A DNA stretch of 64,000 nt from NCBI GenBank assembly GCA_034509735.1, contig JACGWO010000003.1:37618873-37682872 (forward strand), in the 5' to 3' direction. Within the stretch, counting starts at the first letter, position 1, and each line of letters starts with the position of its first letter. A program made the translations under genes and the position numbers. Positions 36,873 through 51,071 of the stretch are shown piece by piece. Below the pieces are notes generated by a model that searched no databases, was not told the origin of the DNA, and saw nothing but the letters and a program-made list of their open reading frames with translations. Source of the stretch: Sesamum alatum (lineage: Eukaryota > Streptophyta > Magnoliopsida > Lamiales > Pedaliaceae).

Positions 36873-37925
36873 GAAGAACGGCGACGGAGCAGGTGAGTTG
36901 GATTGGCGGCAAGCAGTGTTAGAAGGTTTAAAAACCCGGGTGGTCTCGGTTTGACCGGTTGAGAAGGGAACCGGCGCTTAAACCCCAGGCCGTTGAGAAT
37001 GTTGTTCAATGTTCAATTGCTGACAGACAGGAAATAAGTTATAGTATTTTATTAGTAGGCCATGAGCATTGCGGCAGACCGCAAAAGTAAAATTAGGGCT
37101 CAAATAGTTCAGCTCGGATTAATTAATATTTTTTCTGACTTTATGTCAAATTCGAATTCGACCAACTTTTGGATACTTCTTCTAACTCAAACGAATACAA
37201 TATTATAAAGTGATTATTTGAATTTTTATTGAGAAGAAGAAAATATTTTCTAGTAGCTAATATTGATCTATTAATATTAGAATATTTATAGTCGGATTAG
37301 AATTAGAATTAAGATTTGATTCATTGTCGCTCCTAAACTAGTGGAGGTAGGAAAAGATTGTTTATTTCTGTCTTCGAAATAATATAGAATAAACTTATAC
37401 GATCCTAACATATTGATCGAATTGAGGTATTACAACCTCGACATTATTTTTAATTCCTTTAGCGCAATCTTTCAAGAATTTTTTAATCTTTCAAGAACTT
37501 TACGAGCAAGATAATTTACACAAAGGATTTCACGTTGAAAAGGAGACGTTGAGTGCCTGCATTTCTGAGCTATCACAGGAGTGGTAAATGTCAATCCAAC
37601 AAGAAGTAAATGACATTTTGTATGATTTTGATCTTCCACAAGGATATGGCTTCTGCACCTATATGGTAAACACATTGGAAAAGCAGAAAGAAAGAAGCCA
37701 ACAGTAAAAGTCATGAACGGCCCTCAAATAGGGGTACAAGTGACACCAAATCCTTATCAGAAAATGCTTATTACAAACTACACGGTTTGCGCGGAGTGAT
37801 ACTTTGTAAAGTTTTCATTAGAGTTCCTACAAAATTTCTGAATGCCATTTTTTTTTTATCTGATACCAAACATTAGGTGTCAGAAGAAAGAACGAGGAGA
37901 CATGGATCAGATTGAATGCGGAATC
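36873..37925. other. Spacer between UTP25 and COQ5
   Basis: About 1 kb holding the UTP25 promoter and the COQ5 3' untranslated region; both genes are on the minus strand. No other gene is supported, and no clear TATA box was identified. Confidence 0.45.
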
Positions 37926-41530
<3,605 letters not shown>

Positions 41531-41744
41531 GAAAACACCGGAAGGCGATCACTCAGCTCAATCCGAAAATATTTGAAGAAAATAAAATTAAATTAATTCT
41601 GCGACGATGATAGCGCGGGTTTGAGACGAAGATTGAGAACAATTTCTTCTTTCTTCTTCTCTTTTTGCTTTTTTTTTTTTCCCTTTATTACTTCATTATT
41701 TACTTTTCCTAGTTTCTCTTTTGTTTGTTAATTTAATTATTACT

Positions 41745-41837
41745 TGGGCCACAGGTCCAAAGGGGCCATTTACGAAAATTGTTTTGCCCAATTTAACGTC
41801 CATTAATTTTGTATATTGAGGCCCATGTTATTGGGCT
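41745..41837. promoter_or_regulatory. Cluster of TGGGCC/GGCCCA-type motifs upstream of COQ5
   Basis: TGGGCC at 41745-41750, GCCCAA at 41786-41791, GGCCCA at 41820-41825 and TGGGCT at 41832-41837 lie 215-310 nt upstream of the COQ5 ATG. Motifs of this kind (site II, TCP-binding) are enriched in promoters of plant mitochondrial and ribosomal genes. Function here is inferred from motif density and position. Confidence 0.5.
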
Positions 41838-41929
41838 TGAGATTGGATCATGTAAAATAATGAATTGGGTTTAATTTCTAGGGTGGGAATCCGACCCGCT
41901 GACAGTGAGGGTTTTGATGAGAAATTTGT

Positions 41930-42215
41930 ACGCGTGGCACACTCAAATATATATGTGTAATTAATTTTTAAATTTTGAAAAATAACTATTATTTTTATTA
42001 TTATATTAAATAAAAAAATATTAAAAATATAAGAAATTATTATGAAAAAGATAAAGAAAAAAGGGATATAGAAGTTAAGAAAGAGAGAAAATGGAAAGGA
42101 ATAGAGAGAAAATAAAAATTAATAAAATAATTTTTTAAAGATAAAAAATTTTGACTAATCATAAAATTGATAACACAAAAAGAGTGTTCTTTAGTTATAT
42201 ATAGGTGTAGATAAA
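41930..42215 (-). mobile_element. Degenerate Helitron-like remnant
   Basis: The left end 'acgcgtggcacactc' and the right end 'tatataggtgtagat' resemble, in the same order, the ends of the Helitron copies at 1879-2133 and 45.3-46.7 kb. The terminal CTAG is not preserved, so this is a tentative call. Confidence 0.3.
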
Positions 42216-43290
42216 ATATAGGTAGGTTCATTTAGAGTTGTTTTTAGTAGGTGTTAGCTTTTTTTTGTTGATGGTTTGAATTAACTCAGGATTCGTTTGG
42301 TTCAGCAAGAGGAAAGAAACGGGAAGTAAATATGCAAGAGGAGAGGAAAAATAATAATTTTTCTTTTTGTTTGGTACGATTGAAATGAGAGTAAATCTCA
42401 AATACTTTTCCTTATTTAGTACGAGGAAAATAGATTGAAAATGAAAGATTAATTTTTAAAATTTTACGGATTAGCCATTTCGTTTCATTTTATATTAGAA
42501 AATAGATAAGTTAATATTATATTAAGATAATTAAATTATGAAAAAAAAATTAAAAACTTAGTAGTAAAAATATATATCAAACAAGACAAAATATTTTATA
42601 TGGTCATCTTTTCTAAAAAATTATGTACGGGTGTTTTTAGCGGGCACAGAAAAAAGTAAATAGAGGAGAATTATATGTATGGATAATAGAGTAAATAAAT
42701 ATAAAACATGTATTTTGTTTTAATCTTTTTTGCTTTTGTATTTTGACTTTTCAGTTCAATTTTGAATGGAAATAAAATTGAATTCGGAAAAAATTTTACA
42801 TACATAAAAGCTCCAAACACCATACTCTTTTCTACTTCAATTAACAATATTACAATCAATTGAGAAAACACACCCCATAGATTTTGACAATGCTATCATC
42901 ACATTTCCAACCACAAATCAAGATTTTATCATTTTCAGTATTTAAGCATGATCACTTATTTAATCAACATCAATCACTGTCATTTTCTTGGTCATAATCC
43001 CAATTAATTTTCTATTAATGAACCTAATTAACCAAACCACCCTCAATGATTCTTAACTTAAATTCACAACCACTTGCTTGTCCCTGCCAGCTTAAGTACC
43101 ATAATCATATCTTGAGGTGACATTTTTTAATATATGATATTAACACATCATTAATTTTAATTCATGGATTATTGATTTGGTGGCAGTTTGAAGTCAATTT
43201 TTTGTTAGATAAACTTTCTAACTTGATTCGAGCTGAATTCGACTAGTGTAAAAGTATAGACCAAGTATCCTGTTAGACCAAAAAATATTG
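42216..43290. other. AT-rich intergenic DNA
   Basis: No gene or bounded repeat could be supported. Confidence 0.4.
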
Positions 43291-43574
43291 GGACAAAATT
43301 GTATTTTTCGTGCCACATAATAGGAAGGTCTATACCACAGTCTTAAACTTGATAAAAATTTTTTAACACATTTAGTTCCAATAGCTACTTTTCATCGAAA
43401 AATAATGCATACGTGCAGGACATGTGATTTTGCCGTCTATTTTTTTAGAGCAATTGGGCTATGGAATTAATTGTGTTGAAAAAAATTCATTTTTGGAACC
43501 ATTTTAAATTTGCATAAAATGAAAGACGAAAAATATTGACCCCTTATTATATGGGACTAAAAGTGTGATTTATC
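43291..43574. mobile_element. Possible short MITE
   Basis: The left end 'gggacaaaattgtatttttcgtgcc' type and the inverse of the right end 'gggactaaaagtgtgatttatcct' are partly complementary, in the style of the other local elements. The flanks do not give a convincing target duplication. Confidence 0.35.
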
Positions 43575-43768
43575 CTAAAATTATATTTTAAAATAATAAC
43601 AACTTTAATTTTTTCCACTCTATAATTATCACTATTGTTATTATAAACCTAACATCTATAGTAATAAAACAAGTGCAATAAATTGAGATAGCTTTATGCA
43701 TAATTATAAGATTACTAATTGATGCAATAATACCAATTACTACTTTTATATCAATGTATATTAAATTA

Positions 43769-44608
43769 GGGTTAAATACACTTTGCACCCCTAAACTATG
43801 CATGTAGTTGCATTTAGGCCCATAAAATATGAAAGGTAACAAAAAGGCCCCTCATGATATGAATTATTTTTTTTATGACGAAAATGTCCTTATTATTTCC
43901 ACCCCTAAAATATGCTTATTTCAATCATTCCCCTAAAACATAATTTGAATTATTATAAAAATTATATTTAACATAAATACAATCCAAAATTTATTATTTT
44001 TATAATTAGTATAGAATCTATATAAACTCTATAAATTTACAGTCCTTATATTGTTTTACATAACTGTTTAAAATTTTACATAAATTTTCCTTGTATTGTT
44101 ATATATATGTTGAACTTCTTTTAAAAAATAAAATTATTGATACAATTTTAAAATATTACATCGAACATAATGCACTATAAAATATGCAAATCTATAATAT
44201 AATTAATTTATAATATTCTATAATATTTTGAGTAATGATATGATATAATTTAATTACGCGTACATATACCTGAATAAAATTTATGGGTTATACAACATAC
44301 TTTTTTATATGTACGCATAATTAAATTATGTCATATCATTACTCAAAATATTATAGAATATTATAAATTAATTATAAAAATGATAAATTTTGGATAGTAT
44401 TTATGTTAAATATAATTTTTATAATAATTCAAATTATATTTTAGGAGAATGATTGAAATAAACATATTTTAGGGGTGAAAACAATAAGGACATTTTTGTC
44501 ATAAAAAAATTAATCCATATCATGAGGGGTTCTTTTGTTACCTTTCATACTTTATGGGCCTAAATGCAACTATATGCATAATTTAGCGGTACAAAGTGTA
44601 TTGAACCC
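43769..44608. mobile_element. Mutator-like inverted-repeat element with 9-bp target duplication
   Basis: Inverted arms of about 250 bp begin GGGTTAAATACACTTTG and GGGTTCAATACACTTTG. They share 'tagttgcatttaggccca' and 'aaaatgtccttatt'. A perfect 9-bp direct repeat, ATTAAATTA, flanks it at 43760-43768 and 44609-44617. The centre is AT-rich and non-coding. Confidence 0.75.
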
Positions 44609-44617
44609 ATTAAATTA

Positions 44618-45310
44618 TCACATTAATAATTATTACTGTGACAAAATAACTTTTTTTATTTAGTACATATGATCAGTGGCAATGTCAATGTCGTCACTTG
44701 ATTTTTGTTGTTGATGTTTTCTTTTTTGGTGTTGATACTTCAAAAAATTGTAGCCATGAAATTGTGTTATCATTTTAATTGAGGTCGCATTTGGTTAAGA
44801 GATCGCTATCACGTTTCTATATACGTGTGTGAACTGTGATGAATAAAGGAAAGCATCTTCCTATTTTGGGAAGGAAAGCATCATTCATCTTACCCAACTC
44901 TGTCGGCAGCCTTTCCCTAATTTACTTAAGAGGAGTATATGGTGTGGAGAAATTTGGGTATATTATCCGCGCTTGACGTGTCCCAAGTTTTTTACAATAT
45001 TAATAGCGATGGTAACATTATCGATTCGAAGGGAAAAGTCAAAGTCTTTCATATAAAGCAAGAAAAAATGAAGATCACTTAATTTAAAGTGTTATATGAT
45101 TATTAAATTATCTCCTGTTATTAAATTGTATCCGTTAGATAGTGGTTGGTTGGGGGACGAAATTATCTTTACGCCTCCCCACATTCATGATTTGTTTAGT
45201 ATAAATAGACCATCGATTCATTGTAAAAAGGGACTTTTGAAGAGCAATTGAAGGACACTTGAAGTTTCTGATTGTGACGTGTGTTTATGATAAGTTTATA
45301 TTATTAAAAA
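44618..45310. other. Intergenic DNA
   Basis: No gene supported. A short duplicated phrase 'aaaggaaagcatc' occurs near 44845 and 44870. Confidence 0.4.
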
Positions 45311-45470
45311 GTAATTGATGTGGCACGTCGTTCCTGCATGTATATAATAAATAATATTTTATATCTTATAATATATTATAGATAAAAAAAATAAAATATA
45401 TAAAACAACGCATCACATTGCAAAAAAGAAAGAAAGAAATAAAGAAAGAAACAACTTAGGGGTAATTATT

Positions 45471-46592
45471 GGGGTTAAATACAAATTACCCCCTGTGATA
45501 TTAAAAATGAGCAAATTATCCCCTGTGTTTTTAAAAATAGAGCAATTAAGCCCCTCACGCGACTTCGTGATATTCATGCGCATTTTTTGAATTTTTTAGA
45601 TTTTTTTTTATTTTTAATTATAAAATTACATTTACATCCTTATTAATAGCCGTTGGATCTGATTGAACCTAAGGTTCAGATTTAACTAATAAGATCAACG
45701 GTCCAGATTTAACTAATAAGATAAACGATTTAGATTTAAAAGTATATATTTATTTAACATATATATTTAATTAAAAATATATGTATAATATATTTTCAAT
45801 AAAGTAAAATATATAGATGTATATTTATATTTATGTATATAGAGAGAGAGGGGGGGTGGTTGGACGGGAAGGGCTGCCAGTGACGGAGGCTGGACGCCTG
45901 CGATGGGAGGCTGGGGGTTTTGGGGCACCGGTGACTTGGGGAAAGGGGCGGTAGATCTGGGGAGGGGGAGGGGGGAAAGGGGGGCGCTGGAGAAGGTGTT
46001 GGTGGGGGGGGGGGGGGGGGGGCGCGAAGGAGAGGGGGCGACAAAATGACCCATCTTCCTCGCTGACTTACCGTTACGCTAATGGGTTGGTGATTTGGGC
46101 AGTGTAGCCCGGCGGAAATGTTGCGCCTGGGAGAGGGGGGTTCGATGCGGGGGGAAAGTGGAGGTGGTGGGGAGGGCAGTTGTGGAAGGTGGAGGTGCAG
46201 GCGGCGGGGGAAGTGGGGAGGGGAGGGCGGCGGGGAAAGGTGGAGGGGAAGGCGGCGGCGGTTGGTGTGGTGGGGGGAGGGTGGGTTTTATTATTATTAT
46301 TTAAATAAAATATATATATTAATATACATTATATATAATAATATATACTATATAAATATTATATATTATATATAAAATTATTATGTAATATATATTTAAT
46401 TATAAAATAATATTTTATTCTTAAAATTGATGAAAAATCGCACTGAAGGCGCGTGTAGGACATTACATACCAAGGCCAAGGGGGTAAATTGCTTAATTCT
46501 TAAAAATACAGGGGGATAATTTGGTATTTTTTTTTCATAGGTGGTATTTCACACATTTCCTATATCACAGGGGGGTAGCATGCATTTTTCCC
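45471..46592. mobile_element. Mutator-like inverted-repeat element carrying a G-rich insert
   Basis: Inverted ends (GGGGTTAAATACAAATTACC and the inverse of GGGAAAAATGCATGCTACC) share 'cccctgtgatat' and 'gcaattaagccccct' type phrases. A perfect 9-bp repeat, GTAATTATT, flanks it at 45462-45470 and 46593-46601. Its centre is a roughly 450-bp G-rich block unlike anything else in the window. A related end fragment lies at 47095-47290. Confidence 0.7.
45841..46290 (+). other. G-rich island with quadruplex potential
   Basis: Within AT-rich DNA the plus strand here is strongly G-biased, with many GGG and longer runs, including 19 consecutive G at 46004-46022. Open frames through it give only low-complexity proline-rich or glycine-rich translations, so I do not call a gene. 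It could be captured genomic DNA, or a simple-repeat expansion. Confidence 0.7.
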
Positions 46593-46601
46593 GTAATTAT
46601 T

Positions 46602-47782
46602 ACCGTAACAAAAAGTTAGTGTCGCAATGTAAGTAAGCGCTCTTTATGAGTAAAAATGAAGATTTCTTCTTATATTAGTATAGATTATGCGATTTCAGAA
46701 TATTATACTTGAGTAAAAGTTCACGTAAATCAAATTTTAAACTATTAAAAGAGACTTAAGCTCATGTTTGCTAGAAATTTTTACTGACAAAAACATTTGT
46801 TAATAAACTGTTCAATTCTTTTATCGAGGCCAACTACAAGGTTTTGTAACATCAAAATTCCTTTATAGCTATACTAAGGAAATATTTCGTTTCTAATGTT
46901 AATTTTAAAAACACAAAAATATAAAAATATCCATTGCTAATTTCGTTGCTAATTACTGATAAATTTACTCTGCTATCTATTTTTCTAGCTATTGGCACAA
47001 CTTCTTATAGTTACATATGAATCTAATGTATCAGTAGTAACTATGAAATGTCGAAAATGAACCAATACATTACCATAAATGTACATGAAAATTGGGAAAA
47101 ATGCAAGCAATCCCCTGTGATATTGTAAATGTGCAAATTACCCCCATATTAAAGATAAAATAACAATTTATCTCCCTATGTTTTAAAAAATGAATCAGTT
47201 TACTTCCCGTATTTTTTAAAATAGAGTAATTTACCTCCCTAAATAGGGGGTAAATGGCTCCATTTTAAAGAACACAGGGAGGTAAATTACAATTTTTTTA
47301 TAAATAAATAATTTACTCATTTGCAATATTATAAAATGATAAATTGCATTAAATCCCATAAAAAATTTGCCCATCATACCTTACTTACCTTATCAGAAAG
47401 GTTACATTTTATTTACCACTTTTTAATTGGCTTAAATTAAATTAAACTTTCTTTGGCACTTATATTTAGCATTGCCCATTACTTCAATTCAGTATTAAAT
47501 AAATCCTTTTTCCCCTGCTTTTCACATGCATCAAGCGTGCCCCATCCGTGATTATAATTATTCCAATCATTAAAACTTATTTTGCATATATATGATAACC
47601 GATAATTAAAAAGAATAATTTTCAAGACTTTTGTTAAACAATTTAAAACAACAACGTATTAATTGCTCATAACATTTCTGAAAAAACATCCAAAAACAAG
47701 GCTTTATAATAGTTCTGCTGTTGGTTGAAACCGCAGTACAAGAATTCCTTACCTACACACACATGCACACACCTATTCAGAC
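46602..47782. other. AT-rich intergenic DNA with an element fragment
   Basis: About 47095-47290 repeats the end of the element at 45471-46592 ('gggaaaaatgcaagcaatcccctgtgatat'-type). Otherwise nothing recognisable. Confidence 0.45.
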
Positions 47783-47962
47783 GGAAAATTCTAGTTCAAA
47801 CCTAGTTCGGCTAAACTTAAATAAATCATATGATAAGTGTAATACACTTGCCGTGTAATTGGTGTACAATTTAGAGAAAGTGACAAATCACATAGCAGGT
47901 GTACCACACTTGCTCTATGATTAATTTGGTTCGACCAAACTCGATCCGACTAAGAATTTTCC
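47783..47962. mobile_element. MITE, GGAAAATTCT family, copy 3
   Basis: Ends GGAAAATTCT and the inverse of GGAAAATTCT are near-perfect inverted repeats. The interior holds 'gataagtgtaatacacttgcc' and 'ggttcgaccaaac' as in copies 1 and 2. Flanking 9-mers do not match well, so the target duplication has decayed. It ends about 50 bp from the stop codon of GPAT. Confidence 0.6.
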
Positions 47963-48012
47963 TATACACATATGTATTGTTGTAATAACACCTAAGGTAA
48001 GAAATGCAAAGA

Positions 48013-50113
48013 TCAAGATGTTCTTCTATTACCATCTCTAACAACTCCATCATTTCCAGCCAAGATCAAGTACTTATCCTTCCTGGTGAGCTTCGTACAT
48101 GTGAAACCTAACGCCTTGGCGATCTCACTCTGCACGAAATCGGCCACCTCGAACCTTGATTTCTTAGCATCAGCATCACCATTACTACGAGTCATGCCTA
48201 GGAAACGACCCGAATAGCTAGGCCATGGATTCATGAGGAAGAACAAAGGATCCAAGAACTTCAACCCTCTTGCAGTCGTACCATAAAACATGCTAACGTG
48301 ACAATTCACAGCAACAAGGAAAACATCGTTGCTTATTTCCGAGAACAAAGGGCTGAACCTCAGCAAATAAGGTTCCCTACACGTGGTCCCCTCAGGGCAC
48401 ACAACTAGATCACTTTGACTCAACAACTTGTGCATTAGCTCAGCATCTTGATCTTTGTGCCTTGTTAGACGTACAGTTCTTATAGGCGAAATGATCTCTG
48501 ACATTCTGCTCAAACTGTACGTGACTGCAGTTAAGGTTGTACTTCTCGTAGCATAAGAGACAAGTATAGGATCAAGTAAGGTCTTGTGGTTACAAACGTA
48601 TAACGTTCTCTTGGCTTTATCATCGTTTCCTTTTGAGGATGAGTTCGACGAGCTCTCGGGCTTGGAAACCCTGAGTTTTATGCCGGTGATATGCATTAAG
48701 GGGATGGCGATACCCAAAGGAAGTGTTATAGCAATGAGAGTTCTGAGTATTCCAAGAGTGAAGCCCATAGGGAGCCACATGAACATGGCTAGTGCAGACA
48801 AGAAAGATGGTCGGAAAGCCAATCTTCCATCATGAAAAATGAGGGGCTTGGTGTATGAATTGCTTGGTAGTTGATGCCAATTCCTTCTTTCTTGTTCACT
48901 CACCAAGTAAATCTCCTGTTTCAACACATTAACAACCATAACATCACTACCTACCAAAAAGATGAACAAGTATACACATAAATCTTCACAACTTTATGCA
49001 TAAACATTACATTTGATGAAGGGTAAATTACAATTATCTCCACTGAGCTTTGGCATACTTACAAATTCACACTCGTTATTTGAAAAATTATGAATACTCA
49101 TTGAAATGAAAAATAATTATATAGTTTCTAGACAGTAAATTAGAAATACTACTTTTCCTCTGCGGTAAAAAAATTGAGGGTGGGTAAACTAAATAATCCA
49201 TAGAACATATTAGTCCATAATTATTTTAGAAAATTCTAAAGAGTATATAGAATTGCAATTAATAATCCAACAAGCATTTTGGTCATATTACCATAAAAAT
49301 TGAATGTAAACCTAACAAAGGCTAATAGAATGAGTTCGTTGTAAAACTGACGCTAAAATTAAAGTAAGATGAACTGAACTTCACCTTGCAATGAGCAAAC
49401 CATGGACAATCAAAGTACTTCTTGTTCTTGCATCCACTGATTCCAACGGCATTAGAAAGAACATTATCTGGTACAAGTTCCCTTCTTTCTTCCATAAGTC
49501 CCACAAAATAGCCACAAAAGACCTTCAACTCTTTCCCGACAACATAGTCTATGTCCAAATGATCTCTCAAGAAGCTCTCCACCATCACTTGAGGCAAATT
49601 GCTCACACCCACAGTCTTTTTCCCTCTTCTCAACACCTCAAAGCTCTCCCTCCCAACATTCTCCAGGAAAAACTTGGGCAGAACAGCTCTCCCTTCTCTA
49701 AACCTCTCTTTACTTAGCCCGAAAAAGCAAATCATTACCATGAGTTTTAAGGCGTGGTCGTCCCGGCAAAGAGTAATAAAGGGGTACAGAATCAAGAATA
49801 TGAAGGCCCTTATTGGGCTTCCAGCTTCAAACGCCACCAGAAAGAAGTAAGGAAAGAGTGATGAGGATCTCAAGAGCGCTGTTTCCACGTTGAAGATCAA
49901 GAACTTGTCCTCCAGCTCTTGTCTCTGGCCAAGAACCTGGAATTTGTGATACTCAGATTTGGATGCAATACTATGATCAGCAGTGTATAAATTCTCCTGA
50001 TGAATAGTTCTTTTGGGGTTTCTGAAATGTTTGAGGATCACAATAGAGAACAAGAAGAAAAGTTTTTGGACAGAAAGGGATTTCATGAGAGCCATAATAA
50101 CCTTCTTTTGCAT
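48013..50113 (-). CDS. Glycerol-3-phosphate acyltransferase, land-plant GPAT family
   Basis: An sn-glycerol-3-phosphate acyltransferase of the family that makes precursors for cutin, suberin and related extracellular lipids; likely a membrane protein. Exon 1 is 50113-49385 (243 codons), exon 2 is 48915-48013; GT-AG, phase 0; 543 aa, slightly long for the family. The N-terminal half is a HAD-like phosphatase domain, but the first motif reads FNVETALL (residues 74-81) in place of DxDGT, so phosphatase activity is probably lost, as in the GPAT1-3 and GPAT5/7 branches. Hydrophobic segments lie near 280-315. Acyltransferase blocks are intact: NHKTLLD (352-358), ISPIRTVRLTR (385-395) and PEGTTCREP (417-425). 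A second ATG seven codons downstream is an alternative start. The subgroup cannot be settled by eye; GPAT1-3-like is my best guess. A broken tandem copy lies upstream at 51.1-53.0 kb. Confidence 0.9.
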
Positions 50114-50144
50114 GCTCTAGCACTTTTGCTGGTGTTTGTGTGTG

Positions 50145-50195
<51 letters not shown>
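50145..50195. repeat. (TC)n(TA)n compound microsatellite before GPAT
   Basis: A TC run followed by a TA run lies about 30-80 nt upstream of the GPAT start codon; on the coding strand it reads (TA)n(GA)n. It would fall in the 5' untranslated region or core promoter and may vary in length. Confidence 0.85.
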
Positions 50196-50260
50196 TTGAT
50201 GAGGGTAATCTTTTTTAAAGTAGTATTAAGATCTAAGACCCCCAACTCTTATTTAAACTG

Positions 50261-50621
50261 TGTGATGTCGCTAAAAGGCGAGATCGATTAAATTTGTGTT
50301 GAGGGGGTGCGATTCAACACGTTTATATCAGAACTCTTACAAGCTCAAAAATTTCTTTCAAATGAGAGATTAGGGTATTTATACAAGTATGAAAAATGAG
50401 CGATTTAAGGGAGGTCCTACCCCGATTACATGGTTGAGATTGGTTTATTAGAGATTTTCAATAATTTGTCACATAGGACCAATTTGGTAAGCTTGACTTC
50501 GGTATTTTTACTGTGGGGCCTCTCGTTTGCCTTATTTGGAGTTAGTTATTTCCTCCATCAATGTGCATAAATGATCAAGATCCGTGCATTTTATTCGGAT
50601 TTTTTTGATCCGGCTCCAACA
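50261..50621 (-). mobile_element. Possible solo LTR upstream of GPAT
   Basis: Read on the minus strand the segment starts TGTTGGAGCCGG and ends GCGACATCACA, the TG...CA form of LTRs. It contains a TATA-box-like TATAAATACCC at 50383-50373. No internal retroelement sequence adjoins it and no matching target duplication was found, so the identification is tentative. Confidence 0.4.
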
Positions 50622-51071
50622 CGGTCAAAACTCTAGTATGTATAAACTTATCATAACATACCCTTCATTTTAATTAAAAATTTTAGTTCATATAAAATCG
50701 TACAACTATGTATAATTGTACAAAGTAATCGCATGAGAAGTGTCATATCATATGATTAATATACACTTGTACAGTCTGATTAATTATAATGAATTAAACT
50801 TACATATTAATACGATCAAATTCTAATTAGAATGTTATACATATATATATATAGACATAATGTGCATGGTTATGAATTAAAACCAAAATGAATGAATGAA
50901 ATTGATTTTAAGATTGCAATCTCATTTAAGTACTCAACTGTCACCTACAAAACATGCAAATGTGGCATGTCTTGGATCATACAGAAATGCTGACCACATT
51001 CGTGGCTGTCTCAGAATGAAAAATACCTCTCAGAATGTAATAACACCTAAGGTAAGAAATTAATGCGAAGA
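50622..51071. other. Intergenic DNA between the GPAT gene and its broken copy
   Basis: AT-rich, with an (AT)n run near 50840-50853; no gene supported. Confidence 0.4.

Larger units (their letters stand above)
45312..46684 (-). mobile_element. Helitron remnant split by a younger inverted-repeat element
   Basis: On the minus strand the sequence begins TCTATACTAATATAAGAAG at 46684, preceded by A, and ends near 45312 with the phrase 'acgacgtgccac' shared with the other Helitron copies. The terminal CTAG is lost. The inverted-repeat element 45471-46592 lies inside it. Confidence 0.5.

Noticed and set aside
45767..46375. Proline-rich and glycine-rich open frames on both strands
   Set aside because: They are low-complexity translations of the G-rich island, with no domain or gene structure.
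48584..48835. 83-codon plus-strand open frame
   Set aside because: It is antisense to GPAT exon 2.
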